Notes: a model not told the origin generated them from the letters alone. Shown: positions 1 to 8,812, counted from the stretch's first letter. The stretch: 64,000 nucleotides of DNA from Paenibacillus melissococcoides (GCA_944800085.1 CALYLO010000003.1:62001-126000), one strand, 5' to 3'. A program made the numbers and translations.

Positions 1-836
1 CGGTACTTACACTCCCTGATGTCGCTGGAAAATGGGCCTACTGCTCCAAACACAGCAACGGGGTAAAGATCCACACCAAACTTGCTGTTTGCGACCCGGA
101 TACCGTCTATCCCGAAAACATTGTTTGTTCCACACGAGGCGTTGCTGACAGCGAAGTGGCTTTGGATCTGGTGATCGATAAAGATGCCATTCATGTTTTG
201 GATCGCGGGTACATCACATATGGTCACTATAAGCAGTGGCTGGATGATAATCTACGCTTCGTGGCACGCATTAAGAAAAGCAACAAGACGGCGATCATCT
301 GCGAGCACGAGATCGATGAAACGACGCCTGTGGTGCGTGATGCTGACGTGATCGTGAGCTACAAGGATGAAGAAGGCCATGTGATAGAAGCCCAGCTCCG
401 GTTAGTGGAGTATACCGATGAGAAGAACCGCCAGTACCGTGTGCTTACGAATGTCTGGGATAAGTCCGCAGCCCAAATCTGCGAGATTTATCGGCGCCGC
501 TGGATGATTGAATTATTCTTTAAATGGATGAAGCAACATATGAGCTTAGTCCATTTGTACAGTTTCCATCCAGAGGCAGTATGGAACCAGATTTTTTTAG
601 CCTTCATCGCATATGGTTTAGTCATGTTGGTCCGGAAGGAGGCTGACACCACTCAAACGCTATGGTCATTTCTAAAGCTGCTTCGGGTCTATATGAATAA
701 AACGTGGGATCAATTTTTGATGGCACTGCACCGCAAACCAACCAAGCACTCGAAGGGCAGGCGGAAGAAACGAAAGGGTGGTCGACCACGAAAACACCCA
801 AAGCAATGTAAGACCGTTAAAGTGGTGATTAAATAG
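1..836 (+). CDS. IS4-family transposase (5' end outside window)
   Basis: This is the C-terminal two thirds of a DDE transposase, open at the window edge and ending in TAA-type stop at 836. The protein is identical to the corresponding part of the 401-residue transposase at 20661-21866. The IS4 signature YRRRWMIELFFKWMKQH, with the catalytic glutamate, lies around 490-545, and DRGY with the second aspartate lies near 200. A GTG at 156 could act as a start but is internal to the full-length gene. The C-terminus is very basic (KGRRKKRKGGRPRK). It probably moves its own element by cut and paste. Confidence 0.93.
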   Translation, partial: VLTLPDVAGKWAYCSKHSNGVKIHTKLAVCDPDTVYPENIVCSTRGVADSEVALDLVIDKDAIHVLDRGYITYGHYKQWLDDNLRFVARIKKSNKTAIICEHEIDETTPVVRDADVIVSYKDEEGHVIEAQLRLVEYTDEKNRQYRVLTNVWDKSAAQICEIYRRRWMIELFFKWMKQHMSLVHLYSFHPEAVWNQIFLAFIAYGLVMLVRKEADTTQTLWSFLKLLRVYMNKTWDQFLMALHRKPTKHSKGRRKKRKGGRPRKHPKQCKTVKVVIK

Positions 837-1008
837 GTAATAATGGCATATTAACATTTGATGGTAACATGTTCCTATGGTTTAGTAGGAGATCGACTTT
901 TGGCTTTGCTAGGAAAAAAGAAACTGTAAATATATATAAATAATGATTATTAGTTCCGTATCTGGAGTTTAAAGTCTTCTTCATGTCAGGTTCTATGCAA
1001 CGCTAGTG
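1..1008 (+). mobile_element. IS4-family insertion sequence, copy 1 (right part only)
   Basis: Bases 1-1008 match 21031-22038 with no difference that I can see, so this is the right two thirds of the same insertion sequence that is complete at 20503-22038. The left part lies outside the window. The right inverted repeat ends at 1008 in CGCTAGTG. The next nine bases, GCGAAACAG, should be the target duplication of this copy, and their partner would lie upstream of the missing left end. The identity of the two copies suggests recent transposition. Confidence 0.9.
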
Positions 1009-1480
1009 GCGAAACAGCAGCATTTTGGCCTGATTTGGGCTCAGCAACCCGATAACGAGTGATTTTCCTGCAGATGTGCAGGATTTCTTGTTCGGTGACT
1101 CGATGTCCAGAAAATGCTGTAAAATTGCAGTTTTCAGCATTCATCCGCGCCAACCAGGTCCCTTTTTAACCAGATAGCTCGACAGGGTTTATTACGTAAC
1201 CGATAGCCTCCATTCAGCCCGTTGTCCCCCAACCCGCTAACCAGCCCCAGACCTAGCCAAGGCCCCTGTAACCACTTTTCGCGGGCGATGGCCAAATCTC
1301 GAGCGAGGGGCCATTGGCCTGCTTCCAGGCCGCCGGCGGAAAAGCGATGCCAAGCCGTAATGATGCTGCCGCAACGCGCCCTTGAAATTCGATGCCCCTC
1401 TAAACGACTCACTCCCTCCAATGAAGAAACACCCCTTGCCCGGCGATGCGCCCTCGTCGTCCCACGCTCCTACGTTCCCG
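1009..1480. other. Non-coding region with dispersed palindromic motif
   Basis: About 470 bases lie between the IS end and a tandem repeat. The first 130 bases hold copies of a short palindromic intergenic motif (CCTGCAGATGTGCAGG near 1069-1084 and a GCTGTAAAATTGCAG-like copy near 1122-1137) that recurs near 20385, 22045 and 47120. The rest is C-rich. Open frames here lack a ribosome binding site and recognisable domains, so I call no gene. Confidence 0.5.
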
Positions 1481-1620
1481 CGTTCCCGCATGACGGCAGC
1501 GAGCTTTCGTGGTCCCGCGTTCCCGCGTGACGGCAGCGAGCTTTCGTGGTCCCGCGTTCCCCGTGACGGCAGGAGCTTTCGTCGTCCCGCGTTCCCGCGT
1601 CGAGCTTTCGCCGTCTCCCT
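1481..1620. repeat. 37-bp tandem repeat, about 3.8 copies
   Basis: Copies begin at 1481, 1518, 1555 and 1590 (periods 37, 37, 35). Each opens with CGTTCCCG and carries TGACGGCAGCGAGCTTTCG or a close variant. The last copy lacks the TGACGG part, and a degenerate copy may precede the array at about 1456. There are no unique spacers, so this is not CRISPR. It sits just upstream of the yqfC promoter. Confidence 0.85.
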
Positions 1621-1639
1621 TTCATCCGTTCTCCCATAT

Positions 1640-1669
1640 TTCATAATCCGGCCTTGTTCCGCATAGGTT
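1640..1669 (+). promoter_or_regulatory. Probable sigma-E promoter of yqfC-yqfD
   Basis: TTCATAAT (1640-1647), a 14-base spacer and CATAGGTT (1662-1669) resemble the mother-cell sigma-E consensus (TCATAtT, 14-15 bases, CATAcanT). It lies 30 bases before the yqfC start. Sigma-E control of yqfCD is known in Bacillus subtilis; the assignment here is from sequence match only. Confidence 0.6.
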
Positions 1670-1699
1670 GTAAAGTACAGGAAGGGGGCCTTTGCCACA

Positions 1700-1993
1700 A
1701 TGAGCCGCATTGCCCGCAAATTGCGCCAGTGGTCCGTAAATTGGTTCGATCTGCCGCAGGATATGATCACGGATATGCCCCGTCTGGTCATGACCGGCAA
1801 TCGCAAGCTGGTCGTAGAGAACCATCAGGGCATTCTTCACTTCTCCGATCAGCATATGCGACTCGCCTTGGCAGCGGGCCAACTGGAAGTGTACGGAACC
1901 GACTTGACGATTCGCGCCATCTATACCGAGGAAATCTGTATCGAGGGCGTTATTAACGATATCAAGTATCACGGAACGGGGGGAACGTCGTGA
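1700..1993 (+). CDS. yqfC: Sporulation protein YqfC (YabP/YqfC family)
   Basis: This 97-residue protein matches the small YabP/YqfC sporulation family. Recognisable parts are an N-terminal WFDLPQDMITDMPRLVMTG segment followed by a compact beta-rich domain (QGILHFSDQHMRL, YGTDLTIRAIYTEEI). The ATG is preceded by the strong ribosome binding site AGGAAGGGGG. The stop overlaps the GTG start of yqfD (GTGA), so the two genes are translationally coupled. A sigma-E-like promoter lies upstream, which fits mother-cell expression. The molecular function is not established in the family. Confidence 0.92.
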   Translation: MSRIARKLRQWSVNWFDLPQDMITDMPRLVMTGNRKLVVENHQGILHFSDQHMRLALAAGQLEVYGTDLTIRAIYTEEICIEGVINDIKYHGTGGTS

Positions 1994-3231
1994 AAGCTCC
2001 TTCATTTGCCCGCCTGCGCGGCTATGTCCGTGCCAGTCTGCGCGGCGACAAAATCGAAGCCTTTATCAATGCAGCCGCGGTGCAACAAATCAGAGTTTGG
2101 GATGTCCGGCGTCTCCCGGACGGCCAGGCGGAATGTAATTTGCTGATCAGTGATTTTTGGCGCCTTCGTTCGCTGTTGAAGAAGACAGGCTGCCGCATCC
2201 ATGTGGAGCAGCGGTTCGGCCTGCCATTCTCTATCGTGCGCATCCGCCGGCGGAAGTTTTTTGTCATGGGCGGAATTCTTTTTTTGCTCGGATTGTACAT
2301 GCTGTCTTCCCTCGTCTGGAGCATCGAAGTCACGGGCAATGTCCGCATTCCGACGGAGGAAGTGCTGAAGCAGGCGAGGCAGCAGGGCATCTACCCGTTC
2401 CAATGGACCTTCCGGCTGCGCGATCCGGACGCCGTCTCCAAGGCGATGAATACGCAGCTCAAGGGCGTCTCGTGGATTGGCATTGAGCGGAACGGGACAA
2501 GAATCCGGATTCATGTCGTGGAATCGACCCTGCCTGAAAATAAGGGGCTCGTTAACCCGCGCCATCTTGTGGCCAAGACGGACGGGATTATTACGCATAT
2601 TATCGCAGAGCGGGGCCGTCCGGCCGTGAGACAGCATTCTCGGGTGAAGAAGGGCGATATTCTCATCTCGGGACGAATCGGAACCGAGGAGCTGCCGAGC
2701 ACGGTGGCGGCCAAGGGAGAGGTGCGGGCGCTCGTATGGCATGAATATGACGTTGCCGTTCCTCTTGTCACCAAGCGCAAAGTATATACCGGGGAGGAAA
2801 AGGAGCTCCGCTATGTGACGGCAGGAGACAGACGGCTGCAGATCGCCGGCTACGGGGGCATTCCGTTCGACAGCTACGAGACGATCGTGGAAGCGAAGCG
2901 GCTCCAATGGAGGCAATGGGTGCTGCCGTTCGGTTGGCAGACGGAGGTCCTGAAGGAAGCTCATATCATCTCGGAGGAGCGAAGCGAGCAGGAGGCGGCT
3001 GCCGCGGGGCTGCAGGAGGCCCGCGCCGATGTGTTGGCCAAGAACGGTCCCGATGCGCGCATTCATGAGGAAAAAATTTTGCATCAGAAGGCGGACAATG
3101 GTAAAGTGGTCATGAAGGTGCTTTTTGAAGTGGAGCAGTCGATTGCGGAAGAATTGCCGATTGTGCCGGAGGCACAGCCGGATCCGGGTGCGCAGGATGA
3201 AGAAGCGGCGCCTCCACAAGCGAGAGGATAA
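1990..3231 (+). CDS. yqfD: Sporulation protein YqfD
   Basis: This 413-residue protein belongs to the YqfD family of sporulation membrane proteins. About 90 soluble residues come first, then a basic stretch (RIRRRK) and one membrane segment at about residues 90-111. Right after it, IEVTGNVRIPTEEVLKQ looks like a POTRA-type fold as in FtsQ; this is my reading, not an established domain call. The acidic C-terminal tail (about 385-413) looks disordered. The GTG start overlaps the yqfC stop. In B. subtilis yqfD is needed for efficient sporulation. It is followed within 26 bases by phoH. Confidence 0.92.
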   Translation: MKAPSFARLRGYVRASLRGDKIEAFINAAAVQQIRVWDVRRLPDGQAECNLLISDFWRLRSLLKKTGCRIHVEQRFGLPFSIVRIRRRKFFVMGGILFLLGLYMLSSLVWSIEVTGNVRIPTEEVLKQARQQGIYPFQWTFRLRDPDAVSKAMNTQLKGVSWIGIERNGTRIRIHVVESTLPENKGLVNPRHLVAKTDGIITHIIAERGRPAVRQHSRVKKGDILISGRIGTEELPSTVAAKGEVRALVWHEYDVAVPLVTKRKVYTGEEKELRYVTAGDRRLQIAGYGGIPFDSYETIVEAKRLQWRQWVLPFGWQTEVLKEAHIISEERSEQEAAAAGLQEARADVLAKNGPDARIHEEKILHQKADNGKVVMKVLFEVEQSIAEELPIVPEAQPDPGAQDEEAAPPQARG

Positions 3232-3257
3232 TGAACGTTTAAGGAGACTGAGAGTTT

Positions 3258-4226
3258 TTGACGCAACCAACAATTGTCAAGCTTACACTGCAGAACGTTG
3301 CCGAGGGACTGGCTCTCTTCGGCCCGCAGGACAAGTACCTGCGCATGATTCAGAGCGGCACGGACGCGAACGTGATGTCGCGGGATGCGGAGATTTCCAT
3401 TTCGGGAGAGGCGATGGAGGTTGAGAAGCTGCAGCAGCTGTTTGAAGTTCTGCTGGAGCTTGTTCGGAACAACATTGCTCTGTCCGAACGCGACATTCAG
3501 TACGCCATCGATTTGGCGCAGGATTGGAAAGTCCACGAACTGCTCGATCTGTTCAGAGGCGAGATCGCCCACACATACCGGGGCAAGCCGATACGGGTGA
3601 AGACGATCGGGCAGCGGCATTATGTATCCACCATTAAGAAGAAGGACATCGTGTTCGGCATCGGTCCGGCCGGGACAGGCAAGACGTATTTGGCCGTCGT
3701 CCTGGCGGTGATGGCGCTGAAGGAAGGAGCGGTCAAGCGGATTGTATTGACCCGCCCGGCCGTAGAGGCCGGCGAGAATCTGGGCTTCCTTCCGGGGGAT
3801 CTGCAGGAAAAGGTAGATCCGTATTTGCGGCCGCTGTATGATGCGCTGTATGACGTCATGGGCCTTGATCAAGTCGGGAAAGCATTGGAACGGGGACTGA
3901 TCGAGGTCGCGCCGCTAGCTTACATGCGCGGCCGCACGCTTGATGACGCGTTCATTATTTTGGACGAAGCCCAGAATACGACGCCCGAGCAGATGAAGAT
4001 GTTCCTGACACGGCTCGGATTCGGCTCGAAGATGGTCATCACCGGAGACATCACCCAGATCGATCTGCCGCGCGGCAAGCGCTCGGGCCTGGTGGAGGCT
4101 TCTCATATTTTGCATGAGATTGAAGAAATCGGCTTTGTGCACTTTGCCGAGCAGGATGTCGTTCGTCATTCCTTAGTGCAGAAAATTATTACAGCTTATC
4201 AGAAGGATAGCGAAAACCAAGGATAG
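3258..4226 (+). CDS. phoH: PhoH-family ATPase
   Basis: This is a 322-residue PhoH-family P-loop protein. Walker A is GPAGTGKT at residues 136-143, and Walker B is in IILDEAQNTTPEQMKMFLTR near residue 235. PhoH proteins are RNA-linked ATPases. Conservation of the gene next to ybeY suggests a role in RNA or ribosome metabolism, but the substrate is not settled. Translation starts at TTG with AAGGAGA ten bases upstream; no ATG fits. It is the second sporulation-cluster neighbour after yqfD and lies 15 bases before pgpH. A second PhoH paralogue (ylaK) is at 35177. Confidence 0.92.
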   Translation: MTQPTIVKLTLQNVAEGLALFGPQDKYLRMIQSGTDANVMSRDAEISISGEAMEVEKLQQLFEVLLELVRNNIALSERDIQYAIDLAQDWKVHELLDLFRGEIAHTYRGKPIRVKTIGQRHYVSTIKKKDIVFGIGPAGTGKTYLAVVLAVMALKEGAVKRIVLTRPAVEAGENLGFLPGDLQEKVDPYLRPLYDALYDVMGLDQVGKALERGLIEVAPLAYMRGRTLDDAFIILDEAQNTTPEQMKMFLTRLGFGSKMVITGDITQIDLPRGKRSGLVEASHILHEIEEIGFVHFAEQDVVRHSLVQKIITAYQKDSENQG

Positions 4227-4241
4227 AGAGGGTTGTTCTCT

Positions 4242-6650
4242 ATGCTAAAGACAAATCGTTCCGGCGACGGAAGCAAGCCGGCCCGGCAAGTGAATATGTC
4301 CGGTTGGAAATACAGCGTGGGCGTGCGCTTTCTTTTGTTTTTTCTCATCACGCTGCTGTTCTATATCAGCTTGGCTCCGAGCGTGCTGCCGGAGAAATTC
4401 GATATCGAGGTCAACGTCCGGAGCGAGAAGGACATTATCGCGCCGATTCAGATACCGGACAAGAAGGCGACGCTCAAAGCCCAGGATCAGGCGGCCGAAC
4501 GGGTGCAGCCGATTTACGATATCGTTGCTTTGCGCAACGAGCGTCTGTCAGACAGCATATTCGATCGGATCGAGCAACTGAACTCGGACGAGACGATCTC
4601 TTATTCCCAGAAGGTGGACGTGTTCCGCCGGGAGATTCCGGAGATGGTGAAGGATCATATGCGCCAGTTCCTGACGACGGGACGGAATACCAACACCTAT
4701 TCCAGCGTGATGCTGGAGGAAATAAGCAAGCGTCTCGAAGAGCAGACTTATCGTATTCCCGAGGAAACGTACATCAAGATCGCGAGACTGACCAAGGAAG
4801 ATATTACGGAGATGAAAGCGGTGGCGCGGGAGCTCGTATCGAAGCTGATGAGCGATGCGGTGCCCGAAGCGGCGATCGCCCGGGCGAAGGTGCCCGAATA
4901 CGTCAACGCCAGCTCGCTGAACAAGCGCTCGGCGCGCGAAGTCGTGCAGGAACTGGTCCGGCTTGTCATTACGCCGAACAAGTTCTACGACGATGAAGCG
5001 ACGAAGGAAGCGAAGGTTCAGGCGCGCGAGAATACGCCGCCGGTATTTATTAAGCAGGGCGATATTTTCGTCAAAAAGGGCCAACTGATTACGCAAGAAA
5101 TGTATGATTTGCTGCGTGAGAACGATCTGCTGAAGACCGAGGTCAACTATTGGCCGCAATTCGGCCTGCTGCTTCTGTCGGCGCTGTTCTCGCTCGTCTT
5201 GTTCATGTTCATGCGCCAGGCGAGCCATACGCATTTCAAATTCAACAATGTCCAGCTGCTGATGCTGCTGCTTATTTTCACGATCAATATCATTGCCGTC
5301 CATATTATCGCGTACTCGCAGACGGAGGACGCGGTATTTATCGGCTACGCGGCGCCGGTCGCCATGGGCGTCATGCTGATTACGCTCCTGATCGATCTGC
5401 CGCTCGCCTATATCAGCGCGGTCGTGCTGAGCGTCGTCTCCAGCATTATTTTGAACACGCATCAGGGCGCGGTGTTCGATTTCCATTTCGGATTTTTCGC
5501 CCTCGTCACATCCTATGCGGCGATATTCGCGATTCACCGGGCGAGCCAGCGCTCGACGATATTGAAGGCGGGCATTATGGTATGCATCTTCGGCAGCTTG
5601 ACGGTGCTGACGCTGTCCATGCTGAACGGGGACGCGCTCAATCAGCGCGAGACGATGCTCGCCGCGGCGTTCGCCTTTGCGAGCGGGCTGTTGAATGCGG
5701 TGCTGGTCATGGGATTGATGCCGTTTTTCGAAGTGACCTTCGGCATTTTGTCCGCGCTGAAGCTGGTCGAGCTGTCGAACCCGAACCATCCGCTGCTGCG
5801 GAAGCTCCTGACCGAGACGCCGGGCACGTATCATCACAGCGTCATGGTCGGCAATCTGGCCGAGCAGGCGGCCGAAGCGATCGGCGCCAACGGGCTGCTC
5901 TGCCGCGTGGGCGCGTTCTATCACGACATCGGCAAGACGAAGCGTCCGAGCTATTTCATCGAGAATCAGACGAATATGGACAATCCGCATGATTTCATCG
6001 ATCCGAAGCTGAGCACCTCGATTATTGTCGCGCATGCCCGCGACGGCGCCGAGATGCTCAAGGACTACAAGCTGCCGAAGCCGATACGGGATATCGCCGA
6101 GCAGCACCATGGCACGACATTTTTGAAGTACTTCTATTACAAGGCGCTGAAGCTGGCCAAGGAGCAGGGCAAGGAGCCCGATTTCACGGAAGATGACTTC
6201 CGTTATCCGGGACCGAAGGCGCAATCGAAGGAAGCGGCCGTCGTCGGCATCGCCGATTGCGTGGAAGCGGCGGTCCGTTCGCTCCGCCACCCGACCGTGG
6301 AGCAGATTGAATCGATGATTCAAAAAATCATTAAAGACCGTCTGGATGACAATCAATTCAATGAATGCGATCTGACCCTGCGCGAGCTGGACATTATCGG
6401 TCAGTCGCTGAAGCAGACCGTCATGGGGATATTCCATTCCCGCATCGAATATCCGGACGATCCGAAGGCCAAGCAGGACGGAGCCAAGCCGGAAACGACT
6501 GCGGAGGGCGCCTCCGGCGAGAAGAAGGAGCGGCAGGCGGACGAGGCGGTTGTCGAGGCGCAGTCCGACCAGGCGCCAAGGCCGGGAGCCGAGCCGAAGC
6601 CGGAAGCGTCAAGCAGCGAACCGGGTTCGCAACCGGACGATAAATCGTAA
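4242..6650 (+). CDS. pgpH: Cyclic-di-AMP phosphodiesterase PgpH (7TM-HD, YqfF)
   Basis: The order of parts is typical of 7TM-HD receptors: an N-terminal membrane segment (about 22-42), a large extracellular domain (about 45-290), a cluster of seven membrane helices (about 300-505), then a cytoplasmic HD domain with TYHHSVMVGN near residue 530 and YHDIGKTKRP near 560. Homologues hydrolyse c-di-AMP to pApA and so control potassium and wall homeostasis. I choose the ATG at 4242 because GAGAGGG lies seven bases before it; TTG at 4233 would leave no room. The last 60 residues are an acidic, probably disordered tail. Confidence 0.93.
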   Translation: MLKTNRSGDGSKPARQVNMSGWKYSVGVRFLLFFLITLLFYISLAPSVLPEKFDIEVNVRSEKDIIAPIQIPDKKATLKAQDQAAERVQPIYDIVALRNERLSDSIFDRIEQLNSDETISYSQKVDVFRREIPEMVKDHMRQFLTTGRNTNTYSSVMLEEISKRLEEQTYRIPEETYIKIARLTKEDITEMKAVARELVSKLMSDAVPEAAIARAKVPEYVNASSLNKRSAREVVQELVRLVITPNKFYDDEATKEAKVQARENTPPVFIKQGDIFVKKGQLITQEMYDLLRENDLLKTEVNYWPQFGLLLLSALFSLVLFMFMRQASHTHFKFNNVQLLMLLLIFTINIIAVHIIAYSQTEDAVFIGYAAPVAMGVMLITLLIDLPLAYISAVVLSVVSSIILNTHQGAVFDFHFGFFALVTSYAAIFAIHRASQRSTILKAGIMVCIFGSLTVLTLSMLNGDALNQRETMLAAAFAFASGLLNAVLVMGLMPFFEVTFGILSALKLVELSNPNHPLLRKLLTETPGTYHHSVMVGNLAEQAAEAIGANGLLCRVGAFYHDIGKTKRPSYFIENQTNMDNPHDFIDPKLSTSIIVAHARDGAEMLKDYKLPKPIRDIAEQHHGTTFLKYFYYKALKLAKEQGKEPDFTEDDFRYPGPKAQSKEAAVVGIADCVEAAVRSLRHPTVEQIESMIQKIIKDRLDDNQFNECDLTLRELDIIGQSLKQTVMGIFHSRIEYPDDPKAKQDGAKPETTAEGASGEKKERQADEAVVEAQSDQAPRPGAEPKPEASSSEPGSQPDDKS

Positions 6651-6675
6651 AGCGTGATGAAGGAGAGTACGGAAC

Positions 6676-7179
6676 ATGCACACAGTGAAGCTGGAATGGA
6701 ACAATGATCAGGAGAAGCTTCCGATTGAACCGCCCCTCATCGAGCTGTTGGAGAGGATATTGCAGGAAGCGGCCCGAGCGGAAGGCGTGGATGGAGGAGA
6801 GGTTGCCCTCACCTTCGTCGACGACGCGGCCATCCACGAGCTGAACCGCGAGTATCGCGGCATCGATCGTCCGACGGACGTGCTGTCCTTCGCCATGCGC
6901 GAATCGACCGATGAAGAGATGGACATCTTATACGAAGTGGAAGAGGATGCTGAGCTGGAAGGCCTGAACGATGATTTGCTCGGGGATATTATTATTTCCA
7001 CGGAACGCGCGCAGTCCCAGGCCGAGGAATACGGGCATTCGTTTGAACGGGAAATCGGATTTTTGTTCGTGCACGGCTTCCTTCATCTGCTCGGCTATGA
7101 TCATCAGGACGAGAAGAGCGAGCGCGAGATGATGGACAAGCAGGAGGCGGTTCTTGGCCGGGTTGGGCTGATCCGCTAA
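6676..7179 (+). CDS. ybeY: Endoribonuclease YbeY (rRNA maturation)
   Basis: YbeY is a metal-dependent endoribonuclease needed for 16S rRNA 3' end maturation and ribosome quality control. The zinc-binding signature HGFLHLLGYDHQ is present near residues 133-144, with the three histidines intact. Length (167 residues) is normal for Bacilli. AAGGAGAG lies upstream of the ATG. Its stop overlaps an ATG at 7179 in a TAATG arrangement, the expected coupled start of dgkA. The era gene nearby, another 16S maturation factor, is its usual partner. Confidence 0.95.
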   Translation: MHTVKLEWNNDQEKLPIEPPLIELLERILQEAARAEGVDGGEVALTFVDDAAIHELNREYRGIDRPTDVLSFAMRESTDEEMDILYEVEEDAELEGLNDDLLGDIIISTERAQSQAEEYGHSFEREIGFLFVHGFLHLLGYDHQDEKSEREMMDKQEAVLGRVGLIR

Positions 7180-7189
7180 TGAGACGGCC

Positions 7190-7549
7190 GTGGGCGGATA
7201 CATTCCGCTGGGTGCGGAAGGCATTCTCTATGCCTTCCGCACCCAGCGGAATATGCGCGTTCATGCGGCCGCCGCCGTGGCCGCCTGTCTGTTGGGAGCG
7301 GGCTTCGGGATATCGGCCGGCGAATGGCTGTGGCTTGCGCTCGCGATCACGCTGGTGGTGTCGGCCGAATTGATGAATACCGCGGTGGAATCGGCGGTCG
7401 ATCTCACGATGCCCGACCCGCATCCTCTTGCTAAAATTGCGAAGGATACCGCCGCGGGAGCCGTGTTCGTGACGGCGGTATTTGCCGTTATTGTCGGGGC
7501 GGTCTTGTTCGCCGGACGTCTGCTGCAGCTGCTGCGGAGCTTCTTTTAA
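7190..7549 (+). CDS. dgkA: Diacylglycerol/undecaprenol kinase DgkA, apparently frameshifted near its start
   Basis: The main frame encodes a small three-helix membrane kinase that recycles undecaprenol or diacylglycerol. [17 protein letters not shown] and the catalytic-type motif [14 protein letters not shown] are typical of the family. The natural start should be the ATG at 7179, coupled to ybeY, which reads [11 protein letters not shown] and looks like the family N-terminus, but that frame continues wrongly after 7211. The in-frame GTG at 7190 has no good ribosome binding site. One base seems to be missing near 7210, inside a perfect 23-bp inverted repeat (7202-7252). It may be a broken gene, a sequencing error or a recoded gene. 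Confidence 0.75.
   Translation: MGGYIPLGAEGILYAFRTQRNMRVHAAAAVAACLLGAGFGISAGEWLWLALAITLVVSAELMNTAVESAVDLTMPDPHPLAKIAKDTAAGAVFVTAVFAVIVGAVLFAGRLLQLLRSFF
7202..7252. repeat. Perfect 23-bp inverted repeat inside dgkA
   Basis: Arms at 7202-7224 and 7230-7252 are exact reverse complements (left arm starts ATTCCGCTGGGTGCGG), with a five-base TCTCT loop. It lies in the coding sequence for the first residues of DgkA and coincides with the reading-frame break. So perfect a hairpin inside codons is unusual. Confidence 0.95.
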
Positions 7550-7658
7550 GGGAGTTCCCGCATTGGCTTGTGATTGCGAAGCGATGCGGGAAGTTACCCG
7601 CATTAGCTGCCCCCCGGCAGAACCCGAATCGAATCGCAGCGAACCGATGGAACGCATC

Positions 7659-7711
7659 GCAAGCGGTGACTGCCGGAATTGCATTATTTTGCAGCGGCGG
7701 TCACCGCTTGC
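7659..7711. repeat. 17-bp inverted repeat between dgkA and era
   Basis: GCAAGCGGTGACTGCCG (7659-7675) pairs with 7695-7711 with one mismatch (16 of 17) around a 19-base loop. There is no T-run, so it is not a standard terminator. It sits 38 bases before the era start in the 199-base gap where cdd is found in many Bacilli; no cdd remnant is recognisable. Confidence 0.7.
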
Positions 7712-7748
7712 TTACATATATGATAAAATAAACGGGAGGCAACTTGCG

Positions 7749-8678
7749 TTGAACACATTTCAAGACGAACCGAGATCGAACCGAACTTCATTCAAATCCG
7801 GCTTTGTAGCCATCGTCGGCCGGCCCAATGTCGGCAAATCGACGCTAATGAATCATGTGATCGGGCAGAAAATCGCCATTATGTCCGATAAGCCGCAGAC
7901 CACGCGGAATAAAATCCACGGCGTCTATACGACAGAGGACACGCAAATCGTCTTTCTGGATACGCCGGGCATTCACAAGCGCAAATCGAAGCTGGGCGAC
8001 TATATGAACCAGGTGGCCTACAACACCTTGAACGAGGTCGAGGTCATTTTGTTTCTTGTCGATGTTTCAGCGGGTCTAGGCAGTGGGGATAAATTTGTTA
8101 TGGAGCAGCTGGCGAAGGTGAAGACGCCGGTCATTCTCGTGATGAACAAAATTGACCAGGTGCATCCCGATGAGCTGCCTGCAATGATTACGTCGTATAA
8201 TGAATTGTTCGAGTTCGCGGAGATCGTGCCTGTCTCTGCGCTTCACGGCAATAATGTCAACCGGCTGTTGGAAGTGCTCGGCTCCTACATGCCGGAAGGT
8301 CCGAAGTACTATCCGGACGATCAGATTACCGATCATCCGGAGCAGTTCGTCGTGGCGGAGCTGATCCGGGAGAAAATCTTGCACTTGACCCGGGAGGAGA
8401 TCCCGCACTCGATTGCGGTCGCCATCGAGGATATGAGAGTGCAGGACAACGGCGTCGTCTATATTTCCGCCGTTATTTATGTGGAGCGCGATTCGCAGAA
8501 GGGCATCGTCATCGGCAAGCAAGGAGCGCTCCTGAAGGAGATTGGCAAGCTTGCCCGCCACGATATTGAGCATTTGCTCGGCTCGAAAACGTTCATGGAG
8601 CTATGGGTCAAAGTGAAGAAGGACTGGCGCAATCAAGAGCGGATTCTTCGCGATCTCGGCTTCCGCCACGATGCGTAA
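7749..8678 (+). CDS. era: GTPase Era
   Basis: Era is an essential GTPase that binds the 3' end of 16S rRNA and helps 30S assembly. The G1 motif GRPNVGKST is at about residues 23-31, G3 is in LDTPGIHK, and G4 is MNKID. The C-terminal KH domain includes [15 protein letters not shown]. The frame is open upstream to 7482, but the family N-terminus and GGGAGG at 7734 point to the TTG at 7749, giving 309 residues, a normal length. Era and YbeY act on the same rRNA end, which explains the neighbourhood. Confidence 0.94.
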   Translation: MNTFQDEPRSNRTSFKSGFVAIVGRPNVGKSTLMNHVIGQKIAIMSDKPQTTRNKIHGVYTTEDTQIVFLDTPGIHKRKSKLGDYMNQVAYNTLNEVEVILFLVDVSAGLGSGDKFVMEQLAKVKTPVILVMNKIDQVHPDELPAMITSYNELFEFAEIVPVSALHGNNVNRLLEVLGSYMPEGPKYYPDDQITDHPEQFVVAELIREKILHLTREEIPHSIAVAIEDMRVQDNGVVYISAVIYVERDSQKGIVIGKQGALLKEIGKLARHDIEHLLGSKTFMELWVKVKKDWRNQERILRDLGFRHDA

Positions 8679-8812
8679 CAACGGCGGCAGGCGGATTCTT
8701 CGCGCATAAATCCGTGCCGATCGTGACCAAATATTGCATGGGATAATCTTGATACCGCAGCGCAACCTAAGGATGGAACGCATAGTCATTTCCAACGAAA
8801 GGGGATATACGG

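Noticed and set aside
1481..1620. Possible CRISPR array
   Set aside because: The 37-bp units are directly adjacent with no unique spacers, and no cas genes are present. The arrays at 22126, 46916 and 47188 fail for the same reason.
1134..1806. Open frames on both strands in the region before yqfC
   Set aside because: They run through the 37-bp tandem repeat, lack ribosome binding sites and have no recognisable domain.
4548..6437. 629-codon minus-strand frame over pgpH, and a similar 613-codon one over typA (30482-32323)
   Set aside because: Both lie fully inside conserved plus-strand genes and show no domain or start signal.
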